Shown: positions 48,601 to 62,849 of the stretch, piece after piece
Position numbering within the stretch: the stretch's first letter is position 1
Layout of the letters: every line of letters begins with the position of its first letter
Assembly (NCBI GenBank): GCA_013400155.1
Contig: VXBM01000266.1
Span: forward strand, 224,775-288,774
DNA length: 64,000 nt
Source: Helopsaltes ochotensis
Lineage: Eukaryota > Chordata > Aves > Passeriformes > Locustellidae
Direction: 5' to 3'
Notes under the pieces: generated by a model
What the model saw: only the letters and a program-made list of their open reading frames with translations
Databases searched by the model: none
Told to the model about the DNA's origin: nothing
Translations under genes and position numbers: made by a program

Positions 48601-51600
48601 ATCCTGTCACCTTGTACAATTTTTCTTATCTTTTAAACAACTTGAATTTCTTTTTTTTTTTTGCTCTTCCCCTTTTTCAATTTACTGTGCCAGTAAGAAA
48701 GAATATATATTAAAATAAATGCCTAAAGGGGAGGATGAGGAGACAAAAGGAGTTGTTCCCCAGACAAGCAGTCTAGTGAAGCAAAAGGCATGAGCTTGTC
48801 TCTGCAGGGTCCCTTCTTCAGTTCAGTTCTGAGCACAAGCAGCAGTGGACTTCTGGACCTCGGCACTGAACACACACTTGTCAACCACCTATTTCCCTTC
48901 CAATGTAAGTTTTTTGGAGATGTATGTTAAGTCTACTTATCAGAAGCACTGGTTTCCTCTGGCATGGGCTTCACCTCAACCCATTGATCCTGCCACAAAG
49001 AAACACTGTATAATGCTAAATTCCGTGCGTCCCACAATGCCTTTAGCTAAATTGGCAGGCTTAGTTGTGAGCATCTCACCCACAGGAAATCCACTTATTT
49101 CAAGAAGCAAATTGAAGTAGCAATTTAGAAAAGTAATATAGAAAAATGTATAATTAAGTGGAAATTATGTAACTTTGTATCTATTGTTAATTGCAAGAAA
49201 AGAAGAAAGAAAGTTTTATTAACAGTGCAATTGTTACATCTCCTTGGTGTTGTGCCAACAGCTATGCCACTAGCAGAACCAGCACACACAAGACAGGAGC
49301 ACTGGCACAAACCAGCTGCTGATCCTGGTAATTTTATCTCTGATAAAACCTAATTATGGCTTCCCAGTTACTTTTGTATTAATTAGTGAAAAATGTCAAT
49401 TCATCACAAGGAAATTTCTTTTTTAACGCACTCATTTTCACTTTTTTTAGTTCCTTGTAAAGATACTTGCATGGCAGTACGTTTATCATGCATGGGAAGA
49501 TCTATTCAAAGGTAAAGGAAGAAATAGCTTCTTCAGTAAGTAAAGTTGCTCAGTTAAAGAATGTATTGCTTTTCCTGACCTCTGATCAGAAACCGAAAAC
49601 TGGCCTTGCCTTATTTCACAGCAGTGTTTTAATGATGAAGAAATGGTTCCTCTAGGCTGGGCAGGGCATCTCCCAGTGCCTTTTCTACTTGTCTGTTGCA
49701 TGTGTACCACAATAAAGACAGAAAGTTTTTTTGCTCCTCATAAGGATAAAAATAGTGATGTAGATGATTACATTTCACCTTTCTTTTCCAAGAATGCATA
49801 ATCACTTACATAGAATTAAGGCGGTGGGAAACACAAATAGTTATCCCATGCAGATGCTAGTTGTGGGGGAGAAAAAACCTAAACAGGGCCATTGGCTGCA
49901 GTTAATCCATGTCCCTGCAGGCATTTCACATGTAAACACCTGAGGCAATGTCAGACAAATACAGTACTAAGATTTTTAAGACCCAGAGGAGCTTAAAGGA
50001 GACCAGACAACCTCTGGTCTGAACAGGTAACCTCATTAACACTATTAATACTTTATGAACTATTTTTTAATATCTGCAGTGTGAAACCTTGCATATTTTA
50101 TTTGAGCATAGAGCTAGATACTGTAGCATGAGACAAAGAGCCCTTCCATTTATAAATGAGACTTGAAGACTATAATCTATTTTTTAGATAATCTCAGACT
50201 CTATCAAACTTCAGGTCTCCAGCTTCATCTCACTGTTTAACACATAGTATCATACAACATTGATGCATTCTTCACCAATAACTGCAACAGCCTTGACAAA
50301 CTGCTGTTCATCTTCATGTTCACAGCTGTTTTCTTTCATTCCTTCTTCTAAACTATCCGTAACCTTCTTTTTCTTACCTTACTTTTTCATAGACTTGAAA
50401 TATACACACTTCAGAGGCATCCTTAGAGAAATAAATTTGTGGCATCTGAAGGCTTCTCTGATAAACGACAGTCATGGCAGGAAAGTAATACTCCAAGCAA
50501 CCTTTTGTACTCTCCTGAGGAGCATCATTATAGACTTGATGATTCCAGAGGAATGACTGAGCAACAGATGTATTCTCTTATATTCCAGAATTATGGAATT
50601 TATTCATTAGGTTCAGGAAAAAAACCCTTCAATTTTTAATGACTTAAAGATAATTTTTTAATTAGAATAAAAATGAGGTATATATGAGAACTACAGGCTC
50701 TATCAGGGATGGAAAAGCCAATGAAACATACTGCAAAGAACAAATTTTAAGGCAATTTATAGCTTTCTTCAAAGAAGTAGACTAGTAATTCCTGTAATGG
50801 TCCTGGTTATAAAGACCTAGTTCACTGCATTGACCATTCAATCATCCAAATAAAGAGTAGGTCTTATTTTTTTTATCTCCAAAACAATGCAAAAAAAGCT
50901 CTTAGTAATAGTGGATTGCTTCCCACATCTCTGTGGAGATTTAACTCTACAATTAATGTTGGTACTGTATTTCTGTGCTGAACATTTCTGCAGAAACATT
51001 AGGGAAAGTCTTATATTCGGTATAGCTGGGTTCATTCAAAAGTGAAGTCACAGAGCTGTAACGGTTAAAGAATGGAGCCTCTGTGAAACAATACCTTTAT
51101 TTTCTTTTTTCCCTTCTTTCAGAACAAGAAGGAGAAATAAAGAGAGCTTTGAAGAAGTGGTGGAAAACCACCTCTAAGATGCTGTAGAAAAACCATGAAA
51201 GGACTAAAAGGCTATAAGGGGGTTCTTAAACAATTCTGCAAACAATTCCAAAAACCTAAGGAATCCTCAAAATTTCTTTCACTTAAAGGAGTATGGTTTA
51301 TAAAGTAAATATTTATTTCTTCCCATCCTATGCATTTTAGGACCACTCTGCTCAGCATCTGAAATTTTAGCAAAATTTACCTTAGTTTTAGAGTCAGATA
51401 AAGGATCCTGTATTTCCAGGGCAAGAGAAGCAATTTGCACTCTAGTACCACTGGCTGTGAGCATGATAGTCTGCCAGGAATATTGTTTTTCTGGTCCAAT
51501 TGATATTTCACTCCTATTCTGAGCTAGTCCCCCAAACAGCATTACCAGCACTGACAATGGTGTTTCATGGAAAGGCCCCTTTTGAAGCTGGGGAGGAACC

Positions 51601-54600
51601 TGAATCTCACTGCCGAGAAGGGTTCTTCCTGGTAAGCAATGCAAAATGCTTGGTTTTGTTATAAAAAAAAATAGTTTTTGAAAGGGGCCTTTTTTTTCCT
51701 TCTATGTTAAAAGCATGCAATAGATAAAATAAAAGATCACTAGGCCCCTTTTCATTCTTCCAGAGATATTTGGTCTAGACCACAAGGGAAGCCTTGTAAA
51801 GAGAACAGCAGTGCACTCCAGTAGAGAAAGCAACACCTGGGCTATGTGAAAAACACAGAAACAAGGTGCTGAGGCAAGAAAAGCTTTTCATTTGTATTTT
51901 GTTTTTAAACTGAATCTGAAAACGAGAATTCAGAATGTCTTCCCAATAAATCAATATATTTTTTGAAGCTGTACAGACAGTGAAATTTTGAATAGTCACA
52001 ATCAAATGTAGCACAAAGGCTCTGCAAGTCTAGTTCCTGAGAACTACAGAAACAGGATATTGCTTCCACTAAAACTTCAGTGTTACATAAGAACCTCACT
52101 ATAAATAATAACTACCTAACAATTAGGTGGTAACCAAACGATTTTAAAGGCTAAAGCAGCAACCATTTCAAGGATAAGCTGGCACTTCTGTTTCACAGCA
52201 CAAATTGACGGCTAAAAGAGGAACTCTCTCTGCCACCGAGGAAGAGTAGGTTAGAAATAGCATATAATGTAAACTTTTGAGCAATTTTCTGCCTTTAGCC
52301 CTGGTGTGTTGCAGAAATCCAGGTTAACACACTGAGGAATTGCCTTCAGCTGCAGCAGACAGAGAGCTCATTTTGTCAGCCTGCCTGATTGATCCCTACT
52401 CTGCTCAGAACTGTACTGCAAATTTAAAAGCCACATGCAATGGGGCTTGCACCTAATATTAATGGATATGCCACAGCACAGGGCTTTCGTTATTCACTTC
52501 CCCCCCTTTTTCTCCTTTTTCACATTATTCTACGTAATTACATCACTGCACCCTCCCCAGGAAGCTCTAACTTTCTTGACATTAAGCAATACTGAATTGT
52601 TTGGAAAACAAAAGGCGCCTTTTCCTGCCATGGCAGGAATGGCAGTGTCCTGTCTTCTCTAAACTGCACAAACCAGACTGTTTTTGTGGAGGGTTTTGAG
52701 GAAGAAGAGGACAAATGGCCTCTGTCAGACACAGAGACTGCCATAGAAAGAGACTTGGGATCTGGGGGGAGTACTGGTAAACTTTAACTCTTCCTTGTTT
52801 TTACCTCAGCTTTATTTTCTTTCACAGTTTCTCAAGTCTATGTCTGTCCCAAATAATTTCTGGTTTTGGCAGTATTTTACAAGGTTATACTGTTCTGAAC
52901 TATCTTACACAAATCATAAACTTTTGCAGAGCAAGGGCCTGTTTCTTAAATATTTGGCAAACTAATCTAAACCACAATCTTTCAGCAATAAAAAAAATCT
53001 TTTCATTTACTGAATTACATATACTGTTGGATTTTATTGTGCTATTGCTTTTCATTCAGAGCTACTCTCTTACTGTTATAGCTTTGTTTTAAAATCAATG
53101 GACCAATATAGTTCATTAGAGTTTTAAATATCTCATTTCCCTTTTTATGTCAGTCCATTTACTTCCTTTCAGACTTTTTTCCAAGCAACTCTGCTTGAAG
53201 AGCAAATACTGTTACTTGCCTTATAGCTGCACCTGATGGAGCAGGGATTATCAGATACTATCTTGTCTCTGCCCATGCAACCCAAAACTTCCTGCCTGGC
53301 TGAAGTGGGAAATGTGACATAGTAATCCAGGTAATCGTTCCATTGATCATCCTCACTTCAGTTCTCTTCTATTATTTTATTTGCACTATCCACAGATAGA
53401 AGCTGCTGTTCAAAGTGAGGGTATATGCAAGTGGAAATAGAAGGCTCATCTTTATCTCTTTGCCAGAAATTCAGAGTGTGAGTCAAATGACTTCCTAATT
53501 TCTTTCAGAAAACGCCATGTACTTCCCAATGAGAGGTTCTTGCTTAGCCAACAACAAATCCTCAGTACAAGCTCCTCTGTCAATCACAGTTCTTCCCTAC
53601 AGCAAGTCAACATCCTCTACCCCCTGGTGCAGTCCTTGTTGTTTCCTTCATCCTCACCTCCTCATATATTCTTTGGCTCCTGCCACTTCAAACTGGTTGT
53701 TCCTTGCAGGCATAGCATAGGAAAAAGCCAGAGATTCCTTTCCACTACCTCTATATAACTGACCAGTCATCTTCTGGGGGTCTCTGCCTCAATTTTCCTT
53801 TGAGTTAGCCTTTTCGCTTGCTTCTGGTGTCAGTGGTGCTCCTGGCTAAGGTCCAGGGCGATGTCCACTTCTGATGCTGCCTGATGATGCCCAAACATGG
53901 GCTGAAAAACATCTTACGTTGTGCAGGAATAAAGCAGCAATAAAGACAGATGTACTCTTCAGCCAGGTGATCGCTCCTCTCACATACATTCCCTACAAAA
54001 TCAGGGGAAACAAAGGCCTATGCCTAAAAAAGGCTGAAAAATTAAAAAGGATTGGAAGGTACCCTATGTAGGTGAATTAACTCCATAAATTCTAGTTAAC
54101 AGCTCCTTCATATGCCTAATAAGAAACACACAAAGACTTCACTTCTCATTAAAAAAAATGCTCAGTGTTTTCCTCAAAATTTTATAGAATTATACATATA
54201 TATATACATATACATGAAATTCTGAAGTGAAGCTTTGCCTGAAGCAGGCATCCAGTGCTGCCCGTACTAAAACACATCTGACTAACAAATATTTTGTCTA
54301 GAAGGAGATTGTATAGATACTTATCTAAAAATTATATATTCGTAACCCCAACCTGTGAAAACCTAGCCATGTGATTTTTAATTTTAAAAGTCCTCTTATT
54401 ATGCTTAAGTAACTAGTGTTTAGAAAAATGTTTTCTAAAGGGTTTTTTTCTTTTTTTTTTCCTTTGGTAGCAGAAGATGTAAAAGGTAGCTCTAGAGTAT
54501 TTTATGAAAACAAAGGGAGATAAAAGCATTCCACTTCTATATTTATTACTGCTTCTCCTTTCTAATAAAGGTTTCTTGAATTAGTGTTACAATATGTTTT

Positions 54601-54870
54601 CAAGATTAGTAGCCACGTGGATTAAACTGTTAATTTAGCACACTAAACAAAAGGGTTTTTAAAACATTCATTTGCAGAGAAAATGTTTTGGTCATTTTAC
54701 TATAATCTGTACTCCAAAGGATTTATACATATTGCATGACTTATTTATACAAATTATTTCATTCTCAAAGTAATCATGCATTAATTACTTGAATATTGAG
54801 AAACAGGGTAAGGTTGGGAAAGAATTACAATTTACAAGTCAATATAAAAATAAACAATCCTTCTTTCCGT

Positions 54871-54899
54871 TTTACCTTGTTGTTCCCTAACAAGGTAAA
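54871..54899. repeat. Perfect hairpin, 11-bp stem
   Basis: TTTACCTTGTT (54871-54881) and AACAAGGTAAA (54889-54899) are exact reverse complements around GTTCCCT. The pairing can be extended outward with a bulge (TTTCC at 54864-54868 with GGAAA at 54900-54904). Confidence 0.8.
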
Positions 54900-56848
54900 G
54901 GAAAAAAACCCTAATCTTTCACAGAAAGGATTATTTTCTCACTTCTAATATTATATTAGATATTGACTGCTATTTCCTTGTGCCCATCTACAGGATATAA
55001 GCACAGCAATTCTAGTGCAACTTGGATAATTGCTACCTGCTATACCTATCTGGTTTGAATCAGAGTTTTCTCTTGCTAAATTTGCAACTTGTGTTGTACT
55101 TGAACAGAAAGTTTGAAGTCCAAAACTTAGTTCCTCGTTTTTTTTATTTCTCTTTTTTCAAAATTTTTTTTAATCTATTTTATGTGGGAACCTATGGCAA
55201 TTACTGTGGAAAGAAAGCAGATTGTGTGTAAAATCTGACTCTGGAATAACTTCATGCCTTCACAGCTAATTTTATATAGTCATCATGAACATGGCTGCAA
55301 TCGTAATGAGCTTGCTCTGCAGTTTCATATGGAAAACTGCTAGAAACCTAATCCATAATGCAAGACAGCAGAACACTTTATAGGTAAATTACCCACAACA
55401 CAGCAATAAATCAAAGACAGTCCCATCTGTCATTTTAGAAGCAGTGGGAGTCTATTACAGTTTGGCACAGGTATGATGCAGCCGGGTGGAGAGCACTTGG
55501 CTTGCAGAGTACCTGCTGCCGGGAGGGACCAATCACCTTTTCAGAGATGAAAGGCAAAAATCACCAGCCCAATTACAGCAACACTGGCTGTAATGAAAAG
55601 CTGAAACACAATAATGAAGTATCAGGACAAAAGAGGAGAGCAGTCTAGTGAGAATGTTATCACTAATTTACATTTCTCTCCAAAGTCTTGCCCTTAAACT
55701 AAACTTAATATTCAGTTCAACTTGTAGAGAAAAAAAAAGTTTATTTTTTTAATGTAGCATGATTAGAGGTGAGTAACTTCTGATTTTTGATTGGGAGAGG
55801 GAAAATATTTTTTTTCCTTACTTTGTGCAATTCTATGCATCATTCTTTCCTATTTCAAAAATTGTGAAGATCAATGTCAATATCACAAGTATGTGCAGAA
55901 AAAATACGGGTGATCATTATGAACAAAAAACTGATAAGGCTGAGAAAAAGAAAGCAACTGATGGCAGTGAGAACTTATCGATACAACAAATGTTTTCATG
56001 CTCAGTGAATAAACTTCTTCCTGCACAGCCCACACTGGTTCTCATGGCTGAGAATTTACACATTCGTTTAAATGTCAGTGGGTTGATTTCATGATGGCCT
56101 TAATTATGCATCAGGTTAGAAGATGCATATAAATAAAAGAATTAATGTACCTATAAGATCTATTATGTGCTTGTTCTACCAAATAACAGGATGCATCCTG
56201 TGAAATTCAGTATCTAAGAAGATTTTTCTGAGATGCAGCTGGTTTTTTCCCTTTCAGAATGCTTTGTTATTGAGTGATACAAAGTATCTTTAAATAGCTG
56301 GCTTTGTTCTAATAAATCTCATTGCTTTCTGCAAGAACCAATAGGACTCACAGAAGCCAGGAATACAACATCTAACTATTTAGCAGTCTGTGACCTGATG
56401 TATGCCAAAACAGCATAAAATGATTCAGAAATAATTCTAAAGGCAACATTTATGAACCCCTTTCCAACTACAACGCACCCTGGACTTCCAAATAAAATCA
56501 CAAATCCAGGAATTATAACTATCACAAAAAATCCACAAATACTGATATGCAATGACTCTCAGTCATGGCTACATATTTAGGGAATAGTGAATTTTCTCAT
56601 TCACAATAATGCAAAAACTATATGGCTTTTGATAAAATCAACACTTAGCCCTGAGGTCCTGAAACTATACAAATCTGTGGGCAACTCTTGTACTTGGTCA
56701 TTTATAAAACACTTCAAAAATTCTTTACTATTTAAAATACTGCACTGTGGCAAAGCTGAGTAGGATATACACCTGTGTAAGAATTGTGACGAGAATTTTC
56801 TAAAAACCTGCAAAACTAAAGGCTGAGAAAAGGTTTTGCTTTGCTTTC

Positions 56849-56979
56849 CTGTTTTGGTTTTGTTTGTTTTTTTAATTGTTTGGTTGGGGTTTTTTGTTTG
56901 TTTTGTTTTTTGGGGTTTTTTTGGTGTTTTTTTGTTTTATTTTGTTTTATTTTTGTTTTCATTTGGTTTTTTTTTTTCC
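56849..56979. repeat. T/G-only low-complexity tract
   Basis: About 130 bases consist almost entirely of T and G (TGTTTTGG, GGGGTTTTTTG, TTTTGTTTTAT). On the minus strand it is A/C-rich and may be the scrambled remains of an expanded poly(A). The Lys/Gln/Pro-rich minus-strand frame across it is an artefact. Confidence 0.85.
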
Positions 56980-57870
56980 AAGTAGGTATAAGTCCAGGAT
57001 AAATTAAACCACTGCTCATTATCCAAAATAAATAATTCCTTTGGGGTGGCAAGTATAGTGCAGCAGTGCTGCATAGAATATACAAGATTTATCTTCCAAG
57101 TAGCTCACCCTCTTCAGCAGTGACATGACATGACTTATTGTTAAAATGATGTTTTACAAATGAAAACAGGCTATTTTTAAGTAAAGAATCACAGAATGCT
57201 TTTGTGTTACGGTATTTTCAGACTTTCTAAAAACTACTATCAGCACCAGAAAAGCATGACTTCCATTTTTAAAAACTATGTGTAAACCATGAGAAGCTAC
57301 TGAACTTAGAACTCAGTACTTAATGAGTACTTTGTGGCTCAGATCAGACCAGATCCAGGTATAACATTCTGTAACTCCACCACTGCAAGTTCAGCTGTGT
57401 GTCTGAAACTCAGGTTCTGAAATTTGCTGTTTGAACATGTCTTCAATTTAAGACAAAAAAAAAATCCATAAAACAAAATTTTCAAACATTTCTATGAATG
57501 GCATATAATATATAGGCAATGGAAAATTATTTATCGGTTTCACTCTATTTCATCTGACTCAAGTCCAGCATGGCTATTTGTATTTAGTTTAATAATAAAT
57601 ATATACCACAAGCTGGTGTAAGCCTGGTTATATAGTGATGTGGTCATGAGTCTCTTCCTTTGCTATGAATTTCCATCATGACCAGAACAGCCATTTCCCA
57701 GACTTATAGGATATACACAGATCCCTGATACTTACAGGTGACATAGTTACAAATACCTAAAATTTTCCAGAAATATTTCCTAAGAACTGAAGTAGTTCTA
57801 ATGAACATGCCAAGAGCTTGGTATCCACCTTGTTCCACTTTCAGTTTAACCACCAGCTGCTTGAAGCTCA

Positions 57871-57916
57871 AGAAAACATGGAAGTGAAGAAAACATGGAA
57901 GTGAAGAAAATGTGGA
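57871..57916 (+). repeat. 17-bp tandem repeat, about 2.6 copies
   Basis: AGAAAACATGGAAGTGA occurs exactly at 57871-57887 and 57888-57904, with a diverged partial third copy (AGAAAATGTGGA). The second copy supplies the ATG of the open frame that follows. Confidence 0.88.
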
Positions 57917-58323
57917 GGTGCTGTCTGCCATTCCTCCTTAAGAAAATTCAGAGGAGTCACTTGCTACATGAGTGGTTACCAAGTTTTGATTTGCTCTATG
58001 GGAGAGCCCCTCTAGTGCACCCCAAAAGTGCTCAGAGAAGGAAGCTCAAAGAGATGGCTCCCAGTTTTGGGAGGGAGGACGTCAGCTGCGTCACTGCCCA
58101 AGGTGAAGGAGTGCACACCTCCTGGAGGGGCAGGGAGTGGGAACGTGTTCCATCCCCAGCTCCCCAAAAGCACCTGAAGGCACTGCTAACTCTTGCAATG
58201 CACATCCACTATCTCCCCTCGGGCTGTGTGGGCAATTTAGATATCCAAACTGCTGCTTCTGTGAGGAACAGACTTGAAAAGCTGGGGCAAGGCCTCATGC
58301 TGGAAAATCTAAAGCTGCCCTAG
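57895..58323 (+). other. GC-richer islet with a 142-codon open frame, unrecognised
   Basis: An ATG-initiated frame of 142 codons lies on the strand opposite HCN1 in a stretch (about 57990-58320) that is visibly richer in G and C than the surrounding intron. The peptide is basic and Leu/Arg-rich with no signal peptide, membrane segment or domain I can name. Its ATG lies in a 17-bp tandem repeat, which argues against a conserved start. It could be an old retroposed fragment, a lineage-specific transcript or chance. I do not assign a function and lean towards noncoding. Confidence 0.2.
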
Positions 58324-60940
58324 TTCTGTTACTCCGGTTTAATGTTTCTTCTCATGCTTAAGAAATGAAAAATGTGCAATCTGAGCAATTGGGACTGAGT
58401 CAAATCCCAATGCTATCTATATAAATATGCACAATATCACATAATTGCGTAGTAGTTGCTTATTACTTACAACTTACTAGTTGCTTTTAAATTAACTTTA
58501 TGTGCAGTTATTGCTTTTCCTTGTAAAGAAGTATATTTAAATTCTTTTCTTTTTTCGAACTAGACTGATTTAACTGAATACATGCTAAAAGATCATAAAT
58601 TAAGAGATAAAATAAAAGCAAAATATGGGCTTAGATGTCCTTTGGGACACTGGAGACATTTGTAATTTTTTTTTCCATTTCCTGTATGTATATAATTGAA
58701 TTAAATATTTTTATGTCTCTCATATTACTTGCAATTGGAAAAAAATGGTCTGATTCTTTTTTCTTTTTTCAACACCTTGTGTGGTTTGAGTTTCATTAGA
58801 GAATAAACAAAATATACAAAATGATTACATAAGGAAAATGGATCGCTAAAATAAAATTAAATAACCTCCTCAGCTAATACCTGGTATTTTATCAAGCCAA
58901 CTTAAAAATCTTTATGCTGTGAGACAATCTGCATGCTACTAAAAATCTTGCCTTGATTAGCTTGTTGTTCCTGGACATTTTAGGCCAATGACAGAATGCA
59001 ACAGGGAAAATATTAACCTATCTTCAATCATGAAAATTCTTTGACATTCACAGCATTAGGCAAATGTCTTCCTACTAGGAACTGCCAACATCTAAAGGAA
59101 GAAATATTTAACTAATTATTTTCACCTCCTTGTCAAATAACTGTTCATTTTGCCTTCTTTGTTTCACACTAGATTGTTAACAAGTTCAGCATATGCTTTT
59201 CTGGTTCTTTCAAATAAAAGTTGTCTTTGCAAAGGCAAAAATCTTTGAGGTGTGCTGACTTCCTAGAAATTAGAAAATGTCAAAGGTGTTGCCACTTAGA
59301 ATATTTCTTTTAGTTATTACTACATTCCTCTTTGACTTACACCAAAGTTAGGAAGGAGAGTGCTAAGATGACATTGATTTGTTGATTTATTCAGTCCTTT
59401 TCTAAGGTGGAAAGGTTCATCAAACTTTATTACTGTAAAGAGAATATGTATTGAGTATACCTGACTTGGACATCTCTCTCCTTCAATAATTGATACCAGG
59501 ATCTGATATATGTATTAAATCTGAGAGGGATTTTTTTCTGTGAGAACAGTTCCACTACTTCAGCAGAAAAAAGCCTGAACTTCATCAGTGATCAGAATGT
59601 ATGAATGTATTTTTTGTAACTCCTTCTCAGTTTTCAAGTTTACTGTTCATCTCCTACATTTGATGGCTTATAATCACTCTTAATTTTCTCTGATACATTT
59701 TGGGTTTGGCCCATAAGAGTAAACCCATGGAGCAGTATTTTCTTCCTTACCATATTTTGATTTCTCTCAGTATGCAATGCTCAGCACAGATCAAATTCTT
59801 AGATGGTGTTTGACATTTGGCTTAATGAAATATTGTTCTGTGTGTAGTCCTTCCATTTTGAACTATGTTTGTTCTAGTTTTGCATACCTTGAGCTTTGGA
59901 AGGATCTAACTGAGGGAGATTCCAGCAAATATTTTATTTCTGGCTGCTTTCAGTGTGAGAAGGACCAGAACTTTCCTTTAATTAGCTGAATTCCACAGAT
60001 ACATTTATGATGTTATTCAGAGAAGAGTAAAATAACAACCTCTTTTACCTCCACTATCATTCTATGTTGCTTAGAAATTCATTTTGATGCCATAATTTTA
60101 CGTGTTTCTTACAAGGAAATAATGGTGCCAGTAAATACACAACCCTAAGTATATATGTCTAAAAAAAGAAGTCAATCCTAGCCCTTAAGGCCAAAAAAAT
60201 CAAAAGATTATCACTGTCCTGATTTTTTAATTTCAGAAGGAAAAAAAAAATAGCAATGCACTATGCAAAAACGGATAATGGAGTATATTAGAACTCTGAA
60301 ATCTGTAGCTGGAATTTCATCTATTTTTGCTCAAGTGTCTGATACATGAAATATAAACAATTTTTATGAGCCAAATAAAAAAAAAATTATTTTAGAAAAT
60401 AGGATGACAAAATGGGTAGCACAAAATGGGTTTTGCAATGCTCATTTATCTTAGTTTGCAGAGAAAAGAAAAATATGGAATATTCTTTAAGTATTTCTAT
60501 TAATGTCTTATAATTCTTATGCTGCAATTAAATAAAGACTTATTTTGAAGTAAGATTTAGCTATGATAGTGAAATGTAAGAATGTAGAGATAAGAATGTA
60601 CAGACAAGAAAGTACAGACAAGTCTGTATAGTTGTTATAGCTGATAATATATATCAGAGTCCAGGGTCTCAGAAAACAAAAATTATTCAAGACATAATTT
60701 ATCTCTAGCCCTTAATAAGCAGCATAGGAATAGCTTCCAGAAAATAAGAAACATTTTTTCTAAAGCATAGAAATATGCAATTTTTGGCTCATTTTTTAAA
60801 TTTTTGATTGTCAATGCCATGCTATTCTTTAACCTCTGAAGTCAGGAAACAAGAAGTAAAAGCAAAATGAAAAATTAAGGTGTTGAGAATTACAGGAACT
60901 GAAAAATGCCACATATGTCTATGCTAATGTTTAATAAAGT

Positions 60941-61035
60941 GTGTGCATAAAATCAGAGAAAAAACAAATAAACAAAAAGTTTTGTTTATGTGTGCATAAA
61001 ATCAGAGAACAAATGAATAAACAAGAAGGTTTTTT
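60941..61035 (+). repeat. Imperfect 49-bp tandem duplication
   Basis: GTGTGCATAAAATCAGAGAA starts at 60941 and again at 60990. The following A-rich part (ACAAATAAACAAAAAGTTTT against ACAAATGAATAAACAAGAAG) matches with several changes. The unit is about 49 bases. Confidence 0.82.
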
Positions 61036-62849
61036 TGCTGTTTTGCAAAAAAGATGAGAAGACCAACGCTGCTTGACTGCTGCTGGGTTTTAATTTACAA
61101 AGCAAGTGCAAATGAGACTGGCTTTACTCAGCACAGTTTAAAATACATGGATATCTTTACACGTGTACTGTATTTCTGATGCTCAAAATATTGTGATATA
61201 CTGCTGCAGCCAGCAAGGTCTGAGGATAATGATTACGATGAGATTTCAGGTGAATAGTTTCTTCTGATTTCTTAAATCTGTGTATATGTGTGTATACGTG
61301 TTGACCCTAACCTTTAATGAAACTGCAGTCATACTTCATGTCCATGGTTATATCTGTGCTCCATAGATTCCTAGAAATGTCCCATTTAACTTTCCTTTCT
61401 GTTCACAGAACAGACCCAGTGAGCCAGTTGAGTTAGGTAACCTTTCTGGATTTGACATTATTATGCTGAGAGGAATACAAATCTGACAGAACTTGTTTGG
61501 TTTTAATGATCATCTCTACTCTCTTTCTAAACCTCTTATTCACACTTATATTTTATAACACTACAGTGTGTGAAATTTCTTGCTTGCAAACTTGTTTCGA
61601 ACATCTGTTTTGTCGGCCACAAGCTAATTTTTCTGTCACTGAACTTACACCTCATCCCGTACCTCTTCCTGTCTTTTTTTTTCCCCTCCCTCTTTCTTGC
61701 CCAGCAAATTCAGGTAATTCCCCTTCATCTTCAGCATATTCCAGGGTCACCGTCTCAGATATTTAGCCTCTGCCAGGTTTCTCCCTCAGGTTTGTGCTAC
61801 ATCATATGCTGATTTCTGCCCAGTTTGTCTTTCTGGACCTGTATGGACACATGCCAAATACTATTGCTCAGGCTGTGTTTTTTATTTGCTGATGTGAACT
61901 TTGATTTCACTACTTTGCTCAGCCGACCTCTCCCCTGGCATGGCTCCTCCAGTTCCCCATTTACCATAATAATGAATTTTGTCATCTTTTAGGCACCTCA
62001 GTAATTCAGCACATTCTTTTTGTCTCTTCCTGAGGTTCATTCTGATCCTTTCCTTCTTATGCCATCATTCCTAGCCATATCTTCCAGTTTCATACCTTCA
62101 CCTACACTTGTCTCTGATTTTTATTACACAACTGACAGTTTTAATTAGTACTTACTTCAGAAAATCCAACCCTGTACCTATTTATGTCTTTTTAATTCCA
62201 ATCTTACACAGAATAAAACAACTTTTTACTTCCTGCTTCTCTCTTCCACTCACCTTTCTCTACTTTTCTATTTTTTGGCCACTATGCTTTTTGACCTTGG
62301 AGAGGACCTCACACAGGTCATGGATTCACATGCAAACAATACTGTTTCTAAGCAAATGAAGACCTCTTCTGAGCACTTCTCTGAGGAAGTTAAAAAGAAA
62401 ACTAATTGCTTTGGTCTGGTCCTCATTTAAAGGCCACTCTTTTTCCATGTCCAAGGGTGATCCCCGAACTGTACTCTAAAGGAATGATAGGAAACTGTAG
62501 ACATCCCCAAGCTACCAAGGTCAAGGCCCTTGTTCAAGCTATGTAGATCAAATACCTACAGAACATAGCAAGGGGATACAAAGCAAATCTGAAGCAAGGG
62601 AGCGAGGTTTCACAGAAGAGTTTAAAGGAAGTTGAACATCAAGAACCGGCTGCTCCCTAAGCAAAGTAGGTTCCTGCAAAAATATACTGAACTCATGGAG
62701 TGTTCTGAACTCCTTTGTGTTCAATGACATCTGCCACAGGATCCCCACTCTACTAGATTATTTCACGTAAAGTCATACCACCTTTTCCAGAGCTAAAACA
62801 TCCCATTAATGCATTTCAGAACTCAAGGGGTTATGAGAAAACGAGTTAC

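Larger units (their letters stand above)
37189..62849 (-). other. HCN1: HCN1 intron 4 (complete, 25,661 bp, with a gap)
   Basis: This is the complete intron between exons 4 and 5, with GT donor at 62849-62848 and AG acceptor at 37190-37189 in the minus sense. Its true length depends on the 445-base N gap at 44664-45108. It contains CR1 fragments (42719-42950, 43670-43735), hairpins (40646-40686, 41441-41463, 41904-41933, 43461-43488, 54871-54899) and tandem repeats (45661-45686, 57871-57916, 60941-61035). It also holds a T/G low-complexity tract (56849-56979) and a GC-richer ORF-bearing islet (57895-58323). I recognise nothing in the rest, including 37.2-40.6, 46-54 and 58.4-60.9 kb. Confidence 0.93.

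Noticed and set aside
51279..51644. 121-codon minus-strand ORF
   Set aside because: It has no recognisable domain, no matching splice structure for HCN1, and lies in intron 4. It is compatible with chance.
56816..57085. Lys/Gln/Pro-rich 89-codon minus-strand ORF
   Set aside because: It is translation of the T/G low-complexity tract.
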